A stretch of 64,000 nucleotides of DNA from Pseudanabaenaceae cyanobacterium SKYG29. Lineage in GTDB: Bacteria > Cyanobacteriota > Cyanobacteriia > Pseudanabaenales > Pseudanabaenaceae. The number at the start of each line of letters is the position of its first letter. Position 1 is the first letter of the stretch. Made by a program: the position numbers and the translations under genes. The notes beneath the pieces were generated by a model that was not told the origin of the DNA, ran no database searches, and worked only from the letters and a program-made list of their open reading frames with translations. The stretch lies in contig JANWWT010000001.1 in NCBI GenBank assembly GCA_025055675.1, positions 558,001 through 622,000 on the forward strand. The letters run 5' to 3'. Of the stretch, positions 9,853-18,373 are shown piece after piece.

Positions 9853-11463
9853 CTAGCGGAGTTCTGCCACTAGAGGAGCTGTTCGTGCCGCAAAAGCAGG
9901 TAACTTACTTGTAGCAAAGGAGTGTCTGACCTCGGCATTGACAGCAACTGTTTTAGCATCAAACACCGTCGTACAGAGCTTGGGATATAAGCCGACGGCA
10001 ATCACAGGCACCAAGAAACAGAGAGCAATGAATACCTCCCTGGGCTTGGCATCTGTGAAAATCGTCTCTGGCTCAAGGGCGCAGCTATGACCAAAGCAGT
10101 TAGCCCCTCTATTCTCGCTCACCATCTGCGCTACAGGCTGACCATAAAACACTTGCCGCAACATGGACAACAAATAAACGGGTGTTAAAATCAGACCCAC
10201 CGCTGCTAACAACACCGTCACCGTGCGGAAGGTGTCGCCGTAGACTTCGTTAGCCGTAAAGCCCACAAATACAGACAACTCACTAGCAAAGCCACTCATC
10301 CCAGGCAACGCCAAGGAAGCCATTGCTGCCGCAGTAAATAAAGCAAACGTCTTGGGCATCGAGCGGGCAATACCACCCATTTGCGCCATTGCCAACGTAT
10401 GGGTACGGTCGTAGGTTACCCCTGCCAAGTAAAAGAGGGCTGCTGCAATCAGACCATGGGAAATCATCTGCAGGAGAGCACCGCTCATCCCCAAATCAGA
10501 GAAAGAAGCTAGACCCACCAACACAAACCCCATATGGGAGATAGAAGAGTAAGCCAAGCGCCGCTTCATGTTGCCCTGACCAAGGGAGCTGCAAGCGCCA
10601 TAGATGATGTTGACTACACCCAAAATCGCCAATACTGGGGCAAAGTAGATGTGGGCATCACTGAGGGCTTCCAGGTTAAACCGGGCTAAACCATAGCCCC
10701 CCATCTTCAGCAGAACGCCCGCCAAAATCATGGACACAGGAGCAGAGGCTTCCCCATGGGCATCGGGCAACCAGGTATGGAGAGGGAAAACGGCTAACTT
10801 GGTGCCAAAGGCAATCAAGAGACCAGCATAAAGGAATAATTGCAGGGTTAGGGGATAGTCCTTGGTTGCCAGTTGGGCAATATCAAAACTCGTCTCCCCA
10901 GAAAACGCCATAGCTAACCCACACAGGAGAATGAATACCGAACTTGCTGCTGTGTACAACAAAAACTTAGTCGCCGCATAGCGCCGCTTTGCTCCCCCCC
11001 AAATGGAAATCAAGAGATATACAGGAATCAACTCAATCTCCCACAGCAGGAAAAACAGGAGCATGTCTTTAGCGACAAATACACCAATCTGGGCACCATA
11101 GAGCACTAGCATCAAAAAATGAAACAGGCGGGGCTTGTGATCTACTTGCCAAGCAGCAAATATCCCCAACGTGGTCACTAGTCCTGCCAACAACACCAGC
11201 CAAAGGGAAATGCCATCTACCCCCACTGACCAATACAACCCTAGCTGGGGCAGCCAAGGGAGCGTGTCCACCATCTGCCAGCCCACTGCTGTGGGGTCGT
11301 AATTGCGCCACAGGGCATAGACCATTAGGACAAAATCTAGTAGAGCAACGCCCAAACTATACCAACGAATATTTTTGCCTTCCTTATCTGGTAAAACCGG
11401 TATCAATAAAGCCGCCACCAGGGGTAACAGAATAATAGTCGTAAGCCAAGGGAAATGTTGCAT
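9853..11463 (-). CDS. ndhD: NAD(P)H-quinone oxidoreductase chain 4 (NdhD)
   Basis: Membrane-arm antiporter-like subunit of the cyanobacterial NDH-1 complex, which carries out respiratory and cyclic electron flow across thylakoids. The 536 residues hold about 14 hydrophobic helices. The N-terminus [20 protein letters not shown] is characteristic of the NdhD1/D2 group. Key charged residues sit in the helix [17 protein letters not shown] and in [19 protein letters not shown]. It is not next to ndhF here, so whether it is NdhD1 or NdhD2 needs a phylogeny. Confidence 0.95.
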   Translation of the reverse strand: MQHFPWLTTIILLPLVAALLIPVLPDKEGKNIRWYSLGVALLDFVLMVYALWRNYDPTAVGWQMVDTLPWLPQLGLYWSVGVDGISLWLVLLAGLVTTLGIFAAWQVDHKPRLFHFLMLVLYGAQIGVFVAKDMLLFFLLWEIELIPVYLLISIWGGAKRRYAATKFLLYTAASSVFILLCGLAMAFSGETSFDIAQLATKDYPLTLQLFLYAGLLIAFGTKLAVFPLHTWLPDAHGEASAPVSMILAGVLLKMGGYGLARFNLEALSDAHIYFAPVLAILGVVNIIYGACSSLGQGNMKRRLAYSSISHMGFVLVGLASFSDLGMSGALLQMISHGLIAAALFYLAGVTYDRTHTLAMAQMGGIARSMPKTFALFTAAAMASLALPGMSGFASELSVFVGFTANEVYGDTFRTVTVLLAAVGLILTPVYLLSMLRQVFYGQPVAQMVSENRGANCFGHSCALEPETIFTDAKPREVFIALCFLVPVIAVGLYPKLCTTVFDAKTVAVNAEVRHSFATSKLPAFAARTAPLVAELR

Positions 11464-11793
11464 TGTTCTCTATAAACCGTGAGTAAATACCTACTCTCTA
11501 TTCTTTCACAAAATTTAACTTTTCTTCATAAACATCAATCCAATTTCCCACTAGGGAATCATATAGAATCTTCAATAGATTGGGGGTATTTACCTATTGA
11601 CAAAACAGAGCTTCTTCCCTTAGGAGGAGGCGGGAGCTAGGTAGCAGGAAGGAGTAATTCCTGGGGTAGAAACGATCGGGAGGTAACAATTACCAAAGTC
11701 AACAGAAACAGAGCGAAAATTATTGCTGGCGCGACTCTTTGCACAAAAAAATGCATAAACCTTTGTTTCTCTGTATCCCCATCCTAGCACTTT
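11464..11793. other. Intergenic region upstream of ndhD
   Basis: About 330 bp between ndhD and the globin stop. It should hold the ndhD promoter and leader (minus strand). A purine-rich patch near 11620-11690 includes a small dyad GGAA..TTCC, but no RNA gene, strong terminator or credible small ORF was recognised. Confidence 0.5.
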
Positions 11794-12213
11794 TTAAGTG
11801 GGTACGCCTGCTTCCAGCATCAGCTCACGGATTTGGGCAAAGGCGTATTCCCAGGCTTCCTCCACTGCGGGACACCAATCCTTGCCTAGGTGTTGTTCTA
11901 GGGATTGCCGGACGGCTTGGTTAAAGGGGGCAAAGTATTCAGCTTTAACTCCGTAGCGGACGTGTCTTTCTGCCAGGGCACGCATGGTCGTGCGGAATAG
12001 ACTAGGGTTGTGCAGGTTCTTCACCATTAAAATCAGGGCACCCATGAGCATTTTTTGTTGTTGTGGCCAGTTGGTGTGGCTAAATAAAGCCCGCGCAGAG
12101 GGAGCACTGAAAAAGAGGTAGCTGTAAACCGATCGGGCAAAGTCTTCCTCTTTTTGCCGCACAAGTTCAAAACTGTCCCTCAGGATAGCTGCTGCTTGTT
12201 CTCTGTCCATCAT
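11794..12213 (-). CDS. Single-domain globin
   Basis: A 139-residue protein with a full-length three-over-three globin pattern, not the truncated type. Proximal heme ligand is His84 in the F-helix segment LAERHVRYGV. Gln51-Gln53 in NWPQQQKML lies at the distal E-helix position, as in bacterial flavohemoglobin-type heads. An FAxSVYSYLFF helix precedes it. No reductase domain is fused. It may bind oxygen or nitric oxide or act as a sensor. It is divergent from the next gene. Confidence 0.85.
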   Translation of the reverse strand: MMDREQAAAILRDSFELVRQKEEDFARSVYSYLFFSAPSARALFSHTNWPQQQKMLMGALILMVKNLHNPSLFRTTMRALAERHVRYGVKAEYFAPFNQAVRQSLEQHLGKDWCPAVEEAWEYAFAQIRELMLEAGVPT

Positions 12214-12332
12214 GGCTGACAGTTGTGTTAGTTCTTGCTGTTAATTTAGGGGCGGGGGGAGGGTAACTGTCGGTTTTACCATGATTTCTTCAGATTCTGC
12301 GCTAAGATTTTAGCGAGAGTGGGCAGGTAGGT

Positions 12333-13511
12333 ATGGTCAGCTGGGAATTTCTATTACAGAAGAAGGGAGACCGCTCCTGGTTGCCCCTGGAGTCAGCCCA
12401 AGTGGAAGTTCTAGCAGGAGAATACCGTCTAGCAGCACGATCGGGATTTCAGCGCCAAGCCGTAGACATTACCTGGCACTACACCCCTGCTACAGCAGAG
12501 CAGCAAGAGCTTAGCCAGTCTGTGCAGCAGGAAATCAATGAGGAGGGGCTATTGCTGGTTATGCCCTTTACTCAGCTGAGGGAGGGCAGTTGGCAGATTA
12601 ACTGTAGAGTGGGCAAGGACTTTGCTACTAGTTTAGAACTGGTGGTTTTACCTGACCAGGCAGAGGAAGCGGCAGTGCCGCAGTTCCATCTCGCTACTAC
12701 CCACTTTCTCTTGGAACAGGAAAGGATTGTCCATATCAGGGGTACTACCAGTCAAGCAGGGGAACTGCAGGTATTGGTTATGCATCCGCAAAATCTCAGC
12801 CCCCTCTTCGATCGCACTTTTGCTGTCAGTGCCGGTGAGTTTAATTTGCCGATCGAGTTACCTGATTTGGTAGATTTCTTGGTGCTCCTGGGAGAAGTGC
12901 GTTACCAAAACCATACGATTGCCACATTAACTTTTACCTTCCCCCCAGAAAGACTGCGCCCTGCCACTCCCCCACCGTCTGCCAAACCAGAGGTAAAGCT
13001 ACCTCCCATCAAAAGCTCCCCTATGCAGCCGATGACTCCCCCCCAACAGGAGGTAACCAATGGCAAGGTAACAGTGGTAGAAGAAGACACCCTGTTTGCT
13101 GATTTGGACGATATTTTTGCTCCCATTGCTGAGCTACTGCAGGAAGCCCCGCCGCCACCTCCCCCTAAGACGGAGGAATTTATTCCTCCCCCTGTGCCCC
13201 ATGTGAGTTTACCCCCTGAACCGATTGAACCAGGTAGACCCCTTACCCTGAGGGTGACAATTCCCCAGCAAGCCGGGAAGTGGGCGGTAAAACTGTGGTT
13301 GAAAGACTGTCAGACCCGCAAATTGGTAGATGGACCCCGCTGGCTTTTGGATTGGCAGACGCAAGACCATCTACTGTACGCAGAAAGCATGCTTACATTT
13401 CCCCTTGGTTACATGACAATTAGCCTAGAGGCGATCACCGTGGAGTTGGAATCGGGGGCGCAAAGTCGTAAGTTTCACCAGGATTGTACCATTAATCTCC
13501 TGCGTTTATAG
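12333..13511 (+). CDS. Hypothetical protein with proline-rich linkers
   Basis: A 392-residue protein of unknown function. Residues 1-200 are rich in beta strand with no signal peptide. Two proline-rich linkers (about 208-235 and 270-300, including a PPPPPP run) flank an acidic segment VVEEDTLFADLDDIFAPI. A C-terminal beta domain of about 90 residues follows (PLTLRVTIPQQAGKWAVKLW). The layout of two sandwich-like domains joined by flexible linkers suggests a binding or scaffolding role, but this is inference. Confidence 0.7.
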   Translation: MVSWEFLLQKKGDRSWLPLESAQVEVLAGEYRLAARSGFQRQAVDITWHYTPATAEQQELSQSVQQEINEEGLLLVMPFTQLREGSWQINCRVGKDFATSLELVVLPDQAEEAAVPQFHLATTHFLLEQERIVHIRGTTSQAGELQVLVMHPQNLSPLFDRTFAVSAGEFNLPIELPDLVDFLVLLGEVRYQNHTIATLTFTFPPERLRPATPPPSAKPEVKLPPIKSSPMQPMTPPQQEVTNGKVTVVEEDTLFADLDDIFAPIAELLQEAPPPPPPKTEEFIPPPVPHVSLPPEPIEPGRPLTLRVTIPQQAGKWAVKLWLKDCQTRKLVDGPRWLLDWQTQDHLLYAESMLTFPLGYMTISLEAITVELESGAQSRKFHQDCTINLLRL

Positions 13512-13573
13512 CTTGCCTTTCTCTTTCTGCTAGGGTCAAGGGGAAAATTCCCCCTGATTACTTACTCTATGAC

Positions 13574-15805
13574 CTAGAGTTTTGCCCGCAGTTGCTTGGC
13601 TGCCTCCACCATGTTCTTGAGGGCAGGGATTACTTCTTCCCATTGGCGAGTTTTCAAGCCGCAGTCTGGGTTGACCCAAATCTGTTGCACGGGGAGTTTC
13701 TCCACCCCAGCTCGTAGTTGTTCTAGTATCTGGGCAACGCTCGGTATGGCAGGACTGTGGACATCATAAACACCGTTGCCCACCTGGTGCTTGTATCCCG
13801 CTGCAGCAATCTCCCACAGAGTGGCGTTGTTGCTACGGCTGTTTTCGATCGAGAGAACATCGGCATCGAGGCGCTGAATGTGGTGGATGATGTCCCCAAA
13901 TTCGGAGTAGCACATGTGGGTGTGAATTTGTGTTTCTGGTCTCGCTACCGCCGCTGCCAGACGAAAAGCATCCACTGCCCAGGTGAGATATTCATCCCAG
14001 CGCTCTTGTTTCAAGGGCAACCCTTCCCGCAGAGCTGGTTCATCGATTTGGATGATCCTTGCCCCTGCTGCCTGTAGGTCTGCCACTTCGTCCCGCAAAG
14101 CCAGAGCAATTTGCCAAGCCTGTTCTCGGCGGGAAATATCCGAACGGGGGAAAGACCAGTTGAGCATGGTGACGGGGCCCGTGAGCATGCCCTTGACAAT
14201 TTTGTCCGTCAGGGATTGGGCGACCTTAAATTCCCGCAGGGTCATAGGTTGGGGACGGCTAATATCACCGTAAATGATGGGGGGACGAACACAGCGACTG
14301 CCATAGCTCTGCACCCAACCGTGTTCAGTAAAAGCAAAGCCTGCCAGTTGTTGCCCGAAAAATTCCACCATGTCGGTACGCTCGAATTCTCCGTGCACCA
14401 ATACATCTAACCCCACTTCCTCTTGGCAACGAATACATTTGGCAATTTCAGCATCGATCGCCTGCTCGTACTCCTTTTGCGTGATCTCTCCCCGTTTGTA
14501 CTGGAGCCGCAGCCGGCGAATTGCTGCAGTTTGGGGGAAAGACCCGATCGTTGTAGTCGGCAACAGGGGTAAGGGGGGTTGTAACTCCTGGCGGTCTGCG
14601 TAGGGCAGAGGTCTTTGCAGGTCTGCAGGGGAGAGATGGGCTAAACGCTCTTGCACAGCGGTATTGACGGGGCGGAAGGAGGCAAACTCCTGCCATTGCT
14701 GCTTTAGTAACTCCAGTTTGGCACTGTGGGTGTCTCTGTCCTCTAGATAATCGGCTAACCAGCGCAACTCCCCTAGTTTCTGTTGGGCAAAACTAAGGAC
14801 ATTTTTTAGGGGAGCAGGCAGATTAGTCTCTAACTCCACGTCATAGGGCACAAATTGCAAAGATGCGGAAGTCTGTAGTCGGATGTTATCAGTTATCGAT
14901 CGGATGACAGCAAGGGTTTTGATCACCCCCTCAGGTTGCAGCCGCCAGACATTGCGGGCATCTATGATTCCCACACCCAACTGTTTGTCCCTAGGAAAAC
15001 CATACTTTTCCAGGAGAGAGAGATTTTCTCCCCGCGTGAAATCCAAACTAATGCCCGCTACTGGTAATGCCATCACCCAGGGATAGGCTGCTCCCAAGTC
15101 ATCAAAGTAGGTAACCAGTTGAATGGGTACTCCCACAGTCCCTAGGCTGTGGTAAACAGACTGATAAAGTGCCTGCCACTGATTGGCATCACTGAGCACA
15201 AGGGTGGGTTCATGTATCTGTACTTCCGTCACTCCCAGTTGCTGCAACTGCTGTAATAACAGTAGATAGCGTTCTGTCAGTCTTGCCACTACCCGTTCTT
15301 TGTCTAATTCTGTTTTGCTCAGGCGGAGAAATGTCAAAGGACCTAAAACGATCGGGACAGCCCGTTCTCCTAGGAGTTGTTGTGCCTGCTGCACAGTTGC
15401 CAGAAAATCACCAAAATCAGGTGCTTGCCAGTCGGCACCAATTTCCGGAACGAGGTAGTGATAGTTAGTGTCAAACCATTTGGTCATCTCCAGCGCGGGA
15501 ATTCCCTCGCTTCCCCGTGCCATGGCAAAATAACGCTCCAGCCCCGTCAATCCTAGAAAGCGCGGCGGCACAATTCCCAAACGACAGCTCCAGTCCAAAA
15601 CATGGTCGTATAAACTGCTATCCCCTACCCCAATTCGATCGATGCCTGCTTGTAACTGGGTTTGCCAGCTTTGCTGTTCCAGTTCCGCCTTCGTGTCTAA
15701 TAACTGCTGGGCAGGGGATTGACCATGCCAAAAAGATTCCAATGCTTTCTTCAACTCCCTCTTTTTGCCAATACGGGGATACCCCAAAGTAGCAGTAATA
15801 ACCAT
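13574..15805 (-). CDS. metE: Cobalamin-independent methionine synthase
   Basis: Catalyses methyl transfer from 5-methyltetrahydropteroyl-triglutamate to homocysteine, giving methionine without B12. The 743 residues comprise the N-terminal barrel (starts TATLGYPRIGKKRELKKALE) and the catalytic barrel with TTTIGSFPQTAAIRRLR. The zinc site includes IHTHMCYSEFGD (His, Cys) and VNPDCGLKTR (Cys). ATG 15805 follows an SD GAGG eight bases upstream. The SD lies in an 11-nt element complementary to an upstream arm behind a cobalamin riboswitch, so synthesis should fall when B12 is plentiful. Confidence 0.97.
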   Translation of the reverse strand: MVITATLGYPRIGKKRELKKALESFWHGQSPAQQLLDTKAELEQQSWQTQLQAGIDRIGVGDSSLYDHVLDWSCRLGIVPPRFLGLTGLERYFAMARGSEGIPALEMTKWFDTNYHYLVPEIGADWQAPDFGDFLATVQQAQQLLGERAVPIVLGPLTFLRLSKTELDKERVVARLTERYLLLLQQLQQLGVTEVQIHEPTLVLSDANQWQALYQSVYHSLGTVGVPIQLVTYFDDLGAAYPWVMALPVAGISLDFTRGENLSLLEKYGFPRDKQLGVGIIDARNVWRLQPEGVIKTLAVIRSITDNIRLQTSASLQFVPYDVELETNLPAPLKNVLSFAQQKLGELRWLADYLEDRDTHSAKLELLKQQWQEFASFRPVNTAVQERLAHLSPADLQRPLPYADRQELQPPLPLLPTTTIGSFPQTAAIRRLRLQYKRGEITQKEYEQAIDAEIAKCIRCQEEVGLDVLVHGEFERTDMVEFFGQQLAGFAFTEHGWVQSYGSRCVRPPIIYGDISRPQPMTLREFKVAQSLTDKIVKGMLTGPVTMLNWSFPRSDISRREQAWQIALALRDEVADLQAAGARIIQIDEPALREGLPLKQERWDEYLTWAVDAFRLAAAVARPETQIHTHMCYSEFGDIIHHIQRLDADVLSIENSRSNNATLWEIAAAGYKHQVGNGVYDVHSPAIPSVAQILEQLRAGVEKLPVQQIWVNPDCGLKTRQWEEVIPALKNMVEAAKQLRAKL

Positions 15806-15814
15806 AGACGAGTC

Positions 15815-15938
15815 CTCAACTCAACACTAAATAAAGAAAGATAGAAAAGAGAAAGACAGCCCCCACGGCTAGGAAAAGATTACAACCGCCTCTAACCACT
15901 AGCGATCAATGACAACTGTCCGTTCAAGTTGAGTTGAG
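15815..15938 (-). promoter_or_regulatory. Putative SD-sequestering expression platform of the metE riboswitch
   Basis: In the metE mRNA, CUCAACUCAAC (15938-15928) is perfectly complementary to GUUGAGUUGAG (15825-15815), an 11-bp helix that takes in three bases of the GAGG Shine-Dalgarno sequence. A competing hairpin at about 15905-15948 (outer ATCAAT/ATTGAT, inner CAACT/AGTTG) would occupy the upstream arm instead. The two structures are mutually exclusive, as expected of a translational switch. The complementarity is seen; the switching is inferred. Confidence 0.6.
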
Positions 15939-15989
15939 AGATTGATAGAAATTTAGCGCAACCATATCTGTACCTCGCAGATCAATGCC

Positions 15990-16130
15990 ATAGAGAACAA
16001 ACACAGCGGCGGGCATTCTGGCTGAGAAAGGCTAACTTTCATCACAGCTGCGGGACAGCGACGGACTCACACCGCACTTTCCCCATTACTTCCAAGGGCT
16101 GACCCCCTGGGAACCGCGTGTAGCTTTCAC
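15990..16130 (-). ncRNA. Cobalamin (B12) riboswitch upstream of metE
   Basis: Read on the minus strand, the leader contains the B12-element landmarks in order: GGTTCCC near the 5' side, GGGGAAAGTGCGGTGTGAGTC, then GCTGTCCCGCAGCTGTGA. The 3' side is GCCAGAATGCCCGCC, resembling the AGCCAGGAGACCTGCC box. Such aptamers bind adenosylcobalamin or related corrinoids and turn off B12-independent isozymes such as MetE. The cobS gene elsewhere in the window shows the organism makes or salvages cobalamin. Confidence 0.9.
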
Positions 16131-16135
16131 TTTAA

Positions 16136-16173
16136 CATAAAAAGACAAAGACCCCCGCCCGTAGGCAGGAGTC
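16136..16173 (-). terminator. Rho-independent terminator of the hli gene
   Basis: In the minus-strand RNA, GACUCCUGCC pairs with GGCGGGGGUC (two G-U pairs) around a UACG loop closed by C-G, a very stable UNCG-type tetraloop. The tail is UUUGUCUUUUU. It lies 25 bp after the hli stop and just before the metE riboswitch, so it insulates metE from the hli transcript. Confidence 0.85.
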
Positions 16174-16197
16174 GTAGATACAATCAAGGAACTTAAG

Positions 16198-16350
16198 CTA
16201 GATGATACCCCAGAAGTGGAGTACACCTTGACCGGAGATCAGCTCAGTCACGATCGCTGCTACGAAACCGATCATTGCCAAGCGACCATTCCAGTTCTCT
16301 GCACCAGCAGTAAAACCCCAAGACCAAACATTGCGATTTTCGTTTTCCAT
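16198..16350 (-). CDS. High-light-inducible protein (Hlip/Scp, one-helix CAB-like)
   Basis: A 50-residue single-helix thylakoid protein related to chlorophyll a/b-binding proteins. The chlorophyll-binding signature [20 protein letters not shown] runs from about residue 18, with the ExxNGR and AMIGF elements intact, followed by [13 protein letters not shown]. Hlips bind chlorophyll and carotenoid and protect photosystem assembly and repair under excess light. The ATG is at 16350; an RpaB-like half-site (GTTACATT) is 29 bp upstream. A strong terminator follows, so it is monocistronic. Confidence 0.95.
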   Translation of the reverse strand: MENENRNVWSWGFTAGAENWNGRLAMIGFVAAIVTELISGQGVLHFWGII

Positions 16351-16455
16351 AATGCCAACCCAGAACTACTACGATAAGAAATGTAACAAAACGTCATACT
16401 CATCGCAATAATTTCTTAATATTTCTCTCCAGGGAAATAGCCCCCATAGACCTTT

Positions 16456-17718
16456 ATGAGTAGTAAAACCGCCGAAGTTATCTGTATTGGTACAGAGTTG
16501 TTGCTAGGGGAAATTACTAACACCAACGCCCAGTATCTGGCGCAGCAACTGGCTAAGCTTGGTATTTGTCACTACTATCAAACAGTTGTAGGAGATAATG
16601 TGACGCGCATTCAAAAAGCCCTGGCGATCGCGGCTGGGCGGTCAAATTTAATCATTACTACTGGCGGTTTAGGACCTACGGCGGATGATTTAACAACACA
16701 AACAATCGCCCAATTTTTTGACACACCCCTAGAAGAACGAGCAGAAGTGTGGGCAGACATCCAAGCCAAATTTGCGGGCAGGGAAATTCCCTCCAGTAAT
16801 CGCAAACAAGCCCTCCTCCCGCGGGGAGCAACGGTACTGCCCAATCCCACTGGCACTGCCCCTGGCATGATTTGGGAACCCAAACCCGGTTTGGTGATTA
16901 TGACCTTTCCTGGTGTTCCCAGCGAACTCTATCCCATGTGGGAGGAAACGGCTGTTCCTTGGCTGCAGTCCCACGGCTGGGTATCTGACCCCCTGTGGTC
17001 CCGAGTGTTGCTCTACTGGGGCATTGGTGAATCAGCCCTAGCAGAACAGGTAAGTGACCTCCTACAACTGTCCCAGCCCACAGTCGCTCCCTACGCCAAT
17101 TACGGTCAAGCCAGACTGCGCATTACTACCAGAGCAAAAGACCAGGAAACAGCCCTGGCGATTATCCAACCGATCGAGCAGGAAATCCTACGGCGCACAG
17201 GGCAATACTGCTATGGCTTTGACGATGACACTCTGGAACTAGTGGTGGGCAGGCATCTCCGCGCCCAGGGACAAACCTTAGCAGTGGCTGAATCCTGTAC
17301 GGGGGGCTGGCTAGGCAAGATGATTACCTCTGTCCCTGGCTGTTCTGACTACTTTGTGGGGGGAGTCATTGCCTATAGCAACCAGGTCAAGGTGGAAGTT
17401 TTGGGGGTAAATAAAACTGACCTAGAGCAGCACGGGGCAGTGAGCGCCGTTGTTGCAGAACAGATGGCAGCAGGAGTAAAAAGCAAACTAGGCACTGACT
17501 GGGGTATTAGTATCACAGGCATTGCTGGACCAGGAGGCGGCACCCCCAGAAAACCAGTGGGCTTAGTCTACATCGGGCTAGCTACTCCAACAGGGAAAGT
17601 AGAGAGTTTCGAGCACAGATTTTCCCCCTCCAGGGATAGAAATTGGCTGCGGCAAGTGAGTGCCTGCTCTGCTCTTAACCATTTACGGGAAAGATTTGTT
17701 ATGATGCAAAATACTTAG
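16456..17718 (+). CDS. cinA: CinA family protein (competence/damage-inducible; NMN amidohydrolase domain)
   Basis: A 420-residue two-domain protein. The N-terminal MoCF-like domain (about 1-170) contains ICIGTELLLGEITNTNAQYLA and TTGGLGPTADDLT, associated with ADP-ribose pyrophosphatase activity. The C-terminal CinA domain (about 255-415) has VAESCTGGWLGKMITSVPGCS and ITGIAGPGGGTPRKPVGLVYIG, associated with nicotinamide mononucleotide deamidation. Both domains look complete. ATG 16456 gives the standard N-terminus. Confidence 0.95.
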   Translation: MSSKTAEVICIGTELLLGEITNTNAQYLAQQLAKLGICHYYQTVVGDNVTRIQKALAIAAGRSNLIITTGGLGPTADDLTTQTIAQFFDTPLEERAEVWADIQAKFAGREIPSSNRKQALLPRGATVLPNPTGTAPGMIWEPKPGLVIMTFPGVPSELYPMWEETAVPWLQSHGWVSDPLWSRVLLYWGIGESALAEQVSDLLQLSQPTVAPYANYGQARLRITTRAKDQETALAIIQPIEQEILRRTGQYCYGFDDDTLELVVGRHLRAQGQTLAVAESCTGGWLGKMITSVPGCSDYFVGGVIAYSNQVKVEVLGVNKTDLEQHGAVSAVVAEQMAAGVKSKLGTDWGISITGIAGPGGGTPRKPVGLVYIGLATPTGKVESFEHRFSPSRDRNWLRQVSACSALNHLRERFVMMQNT

Positions 17719-17738
17719 GTATTTGGGGTTAACTAATT

Positions 17739-17858
17739 GTGAAAACTATTAAAAAAATCCTAAGAAAGTTAGGGGAATTTATCAACAATCTCCTGGATGG
17801 CTTACTGGGCAATCGTCAACCGGCACCTGTACCCGTACCTGTACGTCACCGTCGCTAG
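17739..17858 (+). CDS. Putative 39-residue small protein
   Basis: A GTG-started micro-ORF, GTGAAAACTATTAAAAAAAT onward, fills the gap between cinA and smpB. The peptide starts with a basic amphipathic helix (MKTIKKILRKLGEFINNLLD), then GLLG, a PAPVPVPV repeat and a basic end RHRR. Helix plus Pro-Val linker plus basic end is a plausible small membrane- or RNA-associated peptide. No clear Shine-Dalgarno is seen and I do not recognise the family. Confidence 0.45.
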   Translation: MKTIKKILRKLGEFINNLLDGLLGNRQPAPVPVPVRHRR

Positions 17859-17909
17859 ATTACCGCTAAGATAGGATTCTCCCTTAGTTGGTAGTCAATA
17901 GCGATCGCG

Positions 17910-18368
17910 ATGAACAAATTTAACTCCGTCTTTGCCGAAAATCGGCAGGCTCGCTTTAACTATGAGATTTTAGAGGTCTATGAGGCAGGCATAGAACTGC
18001 GAGGGACGGAGGTGCGCTCGATCAAGGCGGGGCTAGTCAATCTGCGGGATGCCTTTGCCCTAATTCGCAATGGGGAAGTGTGGCTGCTGAACATGTACGT
18101 TGCGCCCCACAAAACCACGCGTAGCTATTTTAACCATGAACCTACCCGCAGCCGCAAATTATTGCTCCATAAGGACGAGATTAGAAAATTGATTGGCAAG
18201 GTGGAGCAAAAGGGATTCACCCTAGTGCCCCTCAAGTTGTACCTCAAAAATGGGTGGATTAAGGTGAGTTTAGGCTTAGCCAAAGCGAAGAAACTCTATG
18301 ACAAGCGGGAAGACATTAAAAAGCGAGATGACCAGCGGGAGATGGCAAGAGCACTCAAGTTACGTTAG
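17910..18368 (+). CDS. smpB: SsrA-binding protein SmpB
   Basis: Partner of tmRNA in rescue of stalled ribosomes. The 152 residues contain NRQARFNYEILEVYEAGIEL, GTEVRSIKAGLVNLRDAFA, and the basic C-terminal tail KKLYDKREDIKKRDDQREMARALK that inserts in the mRNA channel. ATG 17910 gives a standard start. The stop lies 5 bp from the stop of the convergent GntR gene. Confidence 0.96.
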   Translation: MNKFNSVFAENRQARFNYEILEVYEAGIELRGTEVRSIKAGLVNLRDAFALIRNGEVWLLNMYVAPHKTTRSYFNHEPTRSRKLLLHKDEIRKLIGKVEQKGFTLVPLKLYLKNGWIKVSLGLAKAKKLYDKREDIKKRDDQREMARALKLR

Positions 18369-18373
18369 GGATG

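Noticed and set aside
13540-13554. GGGGAA/TTCCCC palindrome between convergent genes as a terminator
   Set aside because: The central loop is only two bases unless the stem is shortened, and no T tract follows on either strand.
13757-15792. Several plus-strand ORFs of 60-106 codons antisense to metE
   Set aside because: They are frame shadows of a highly conserved gene, with no ribosome sites or domain patterns.
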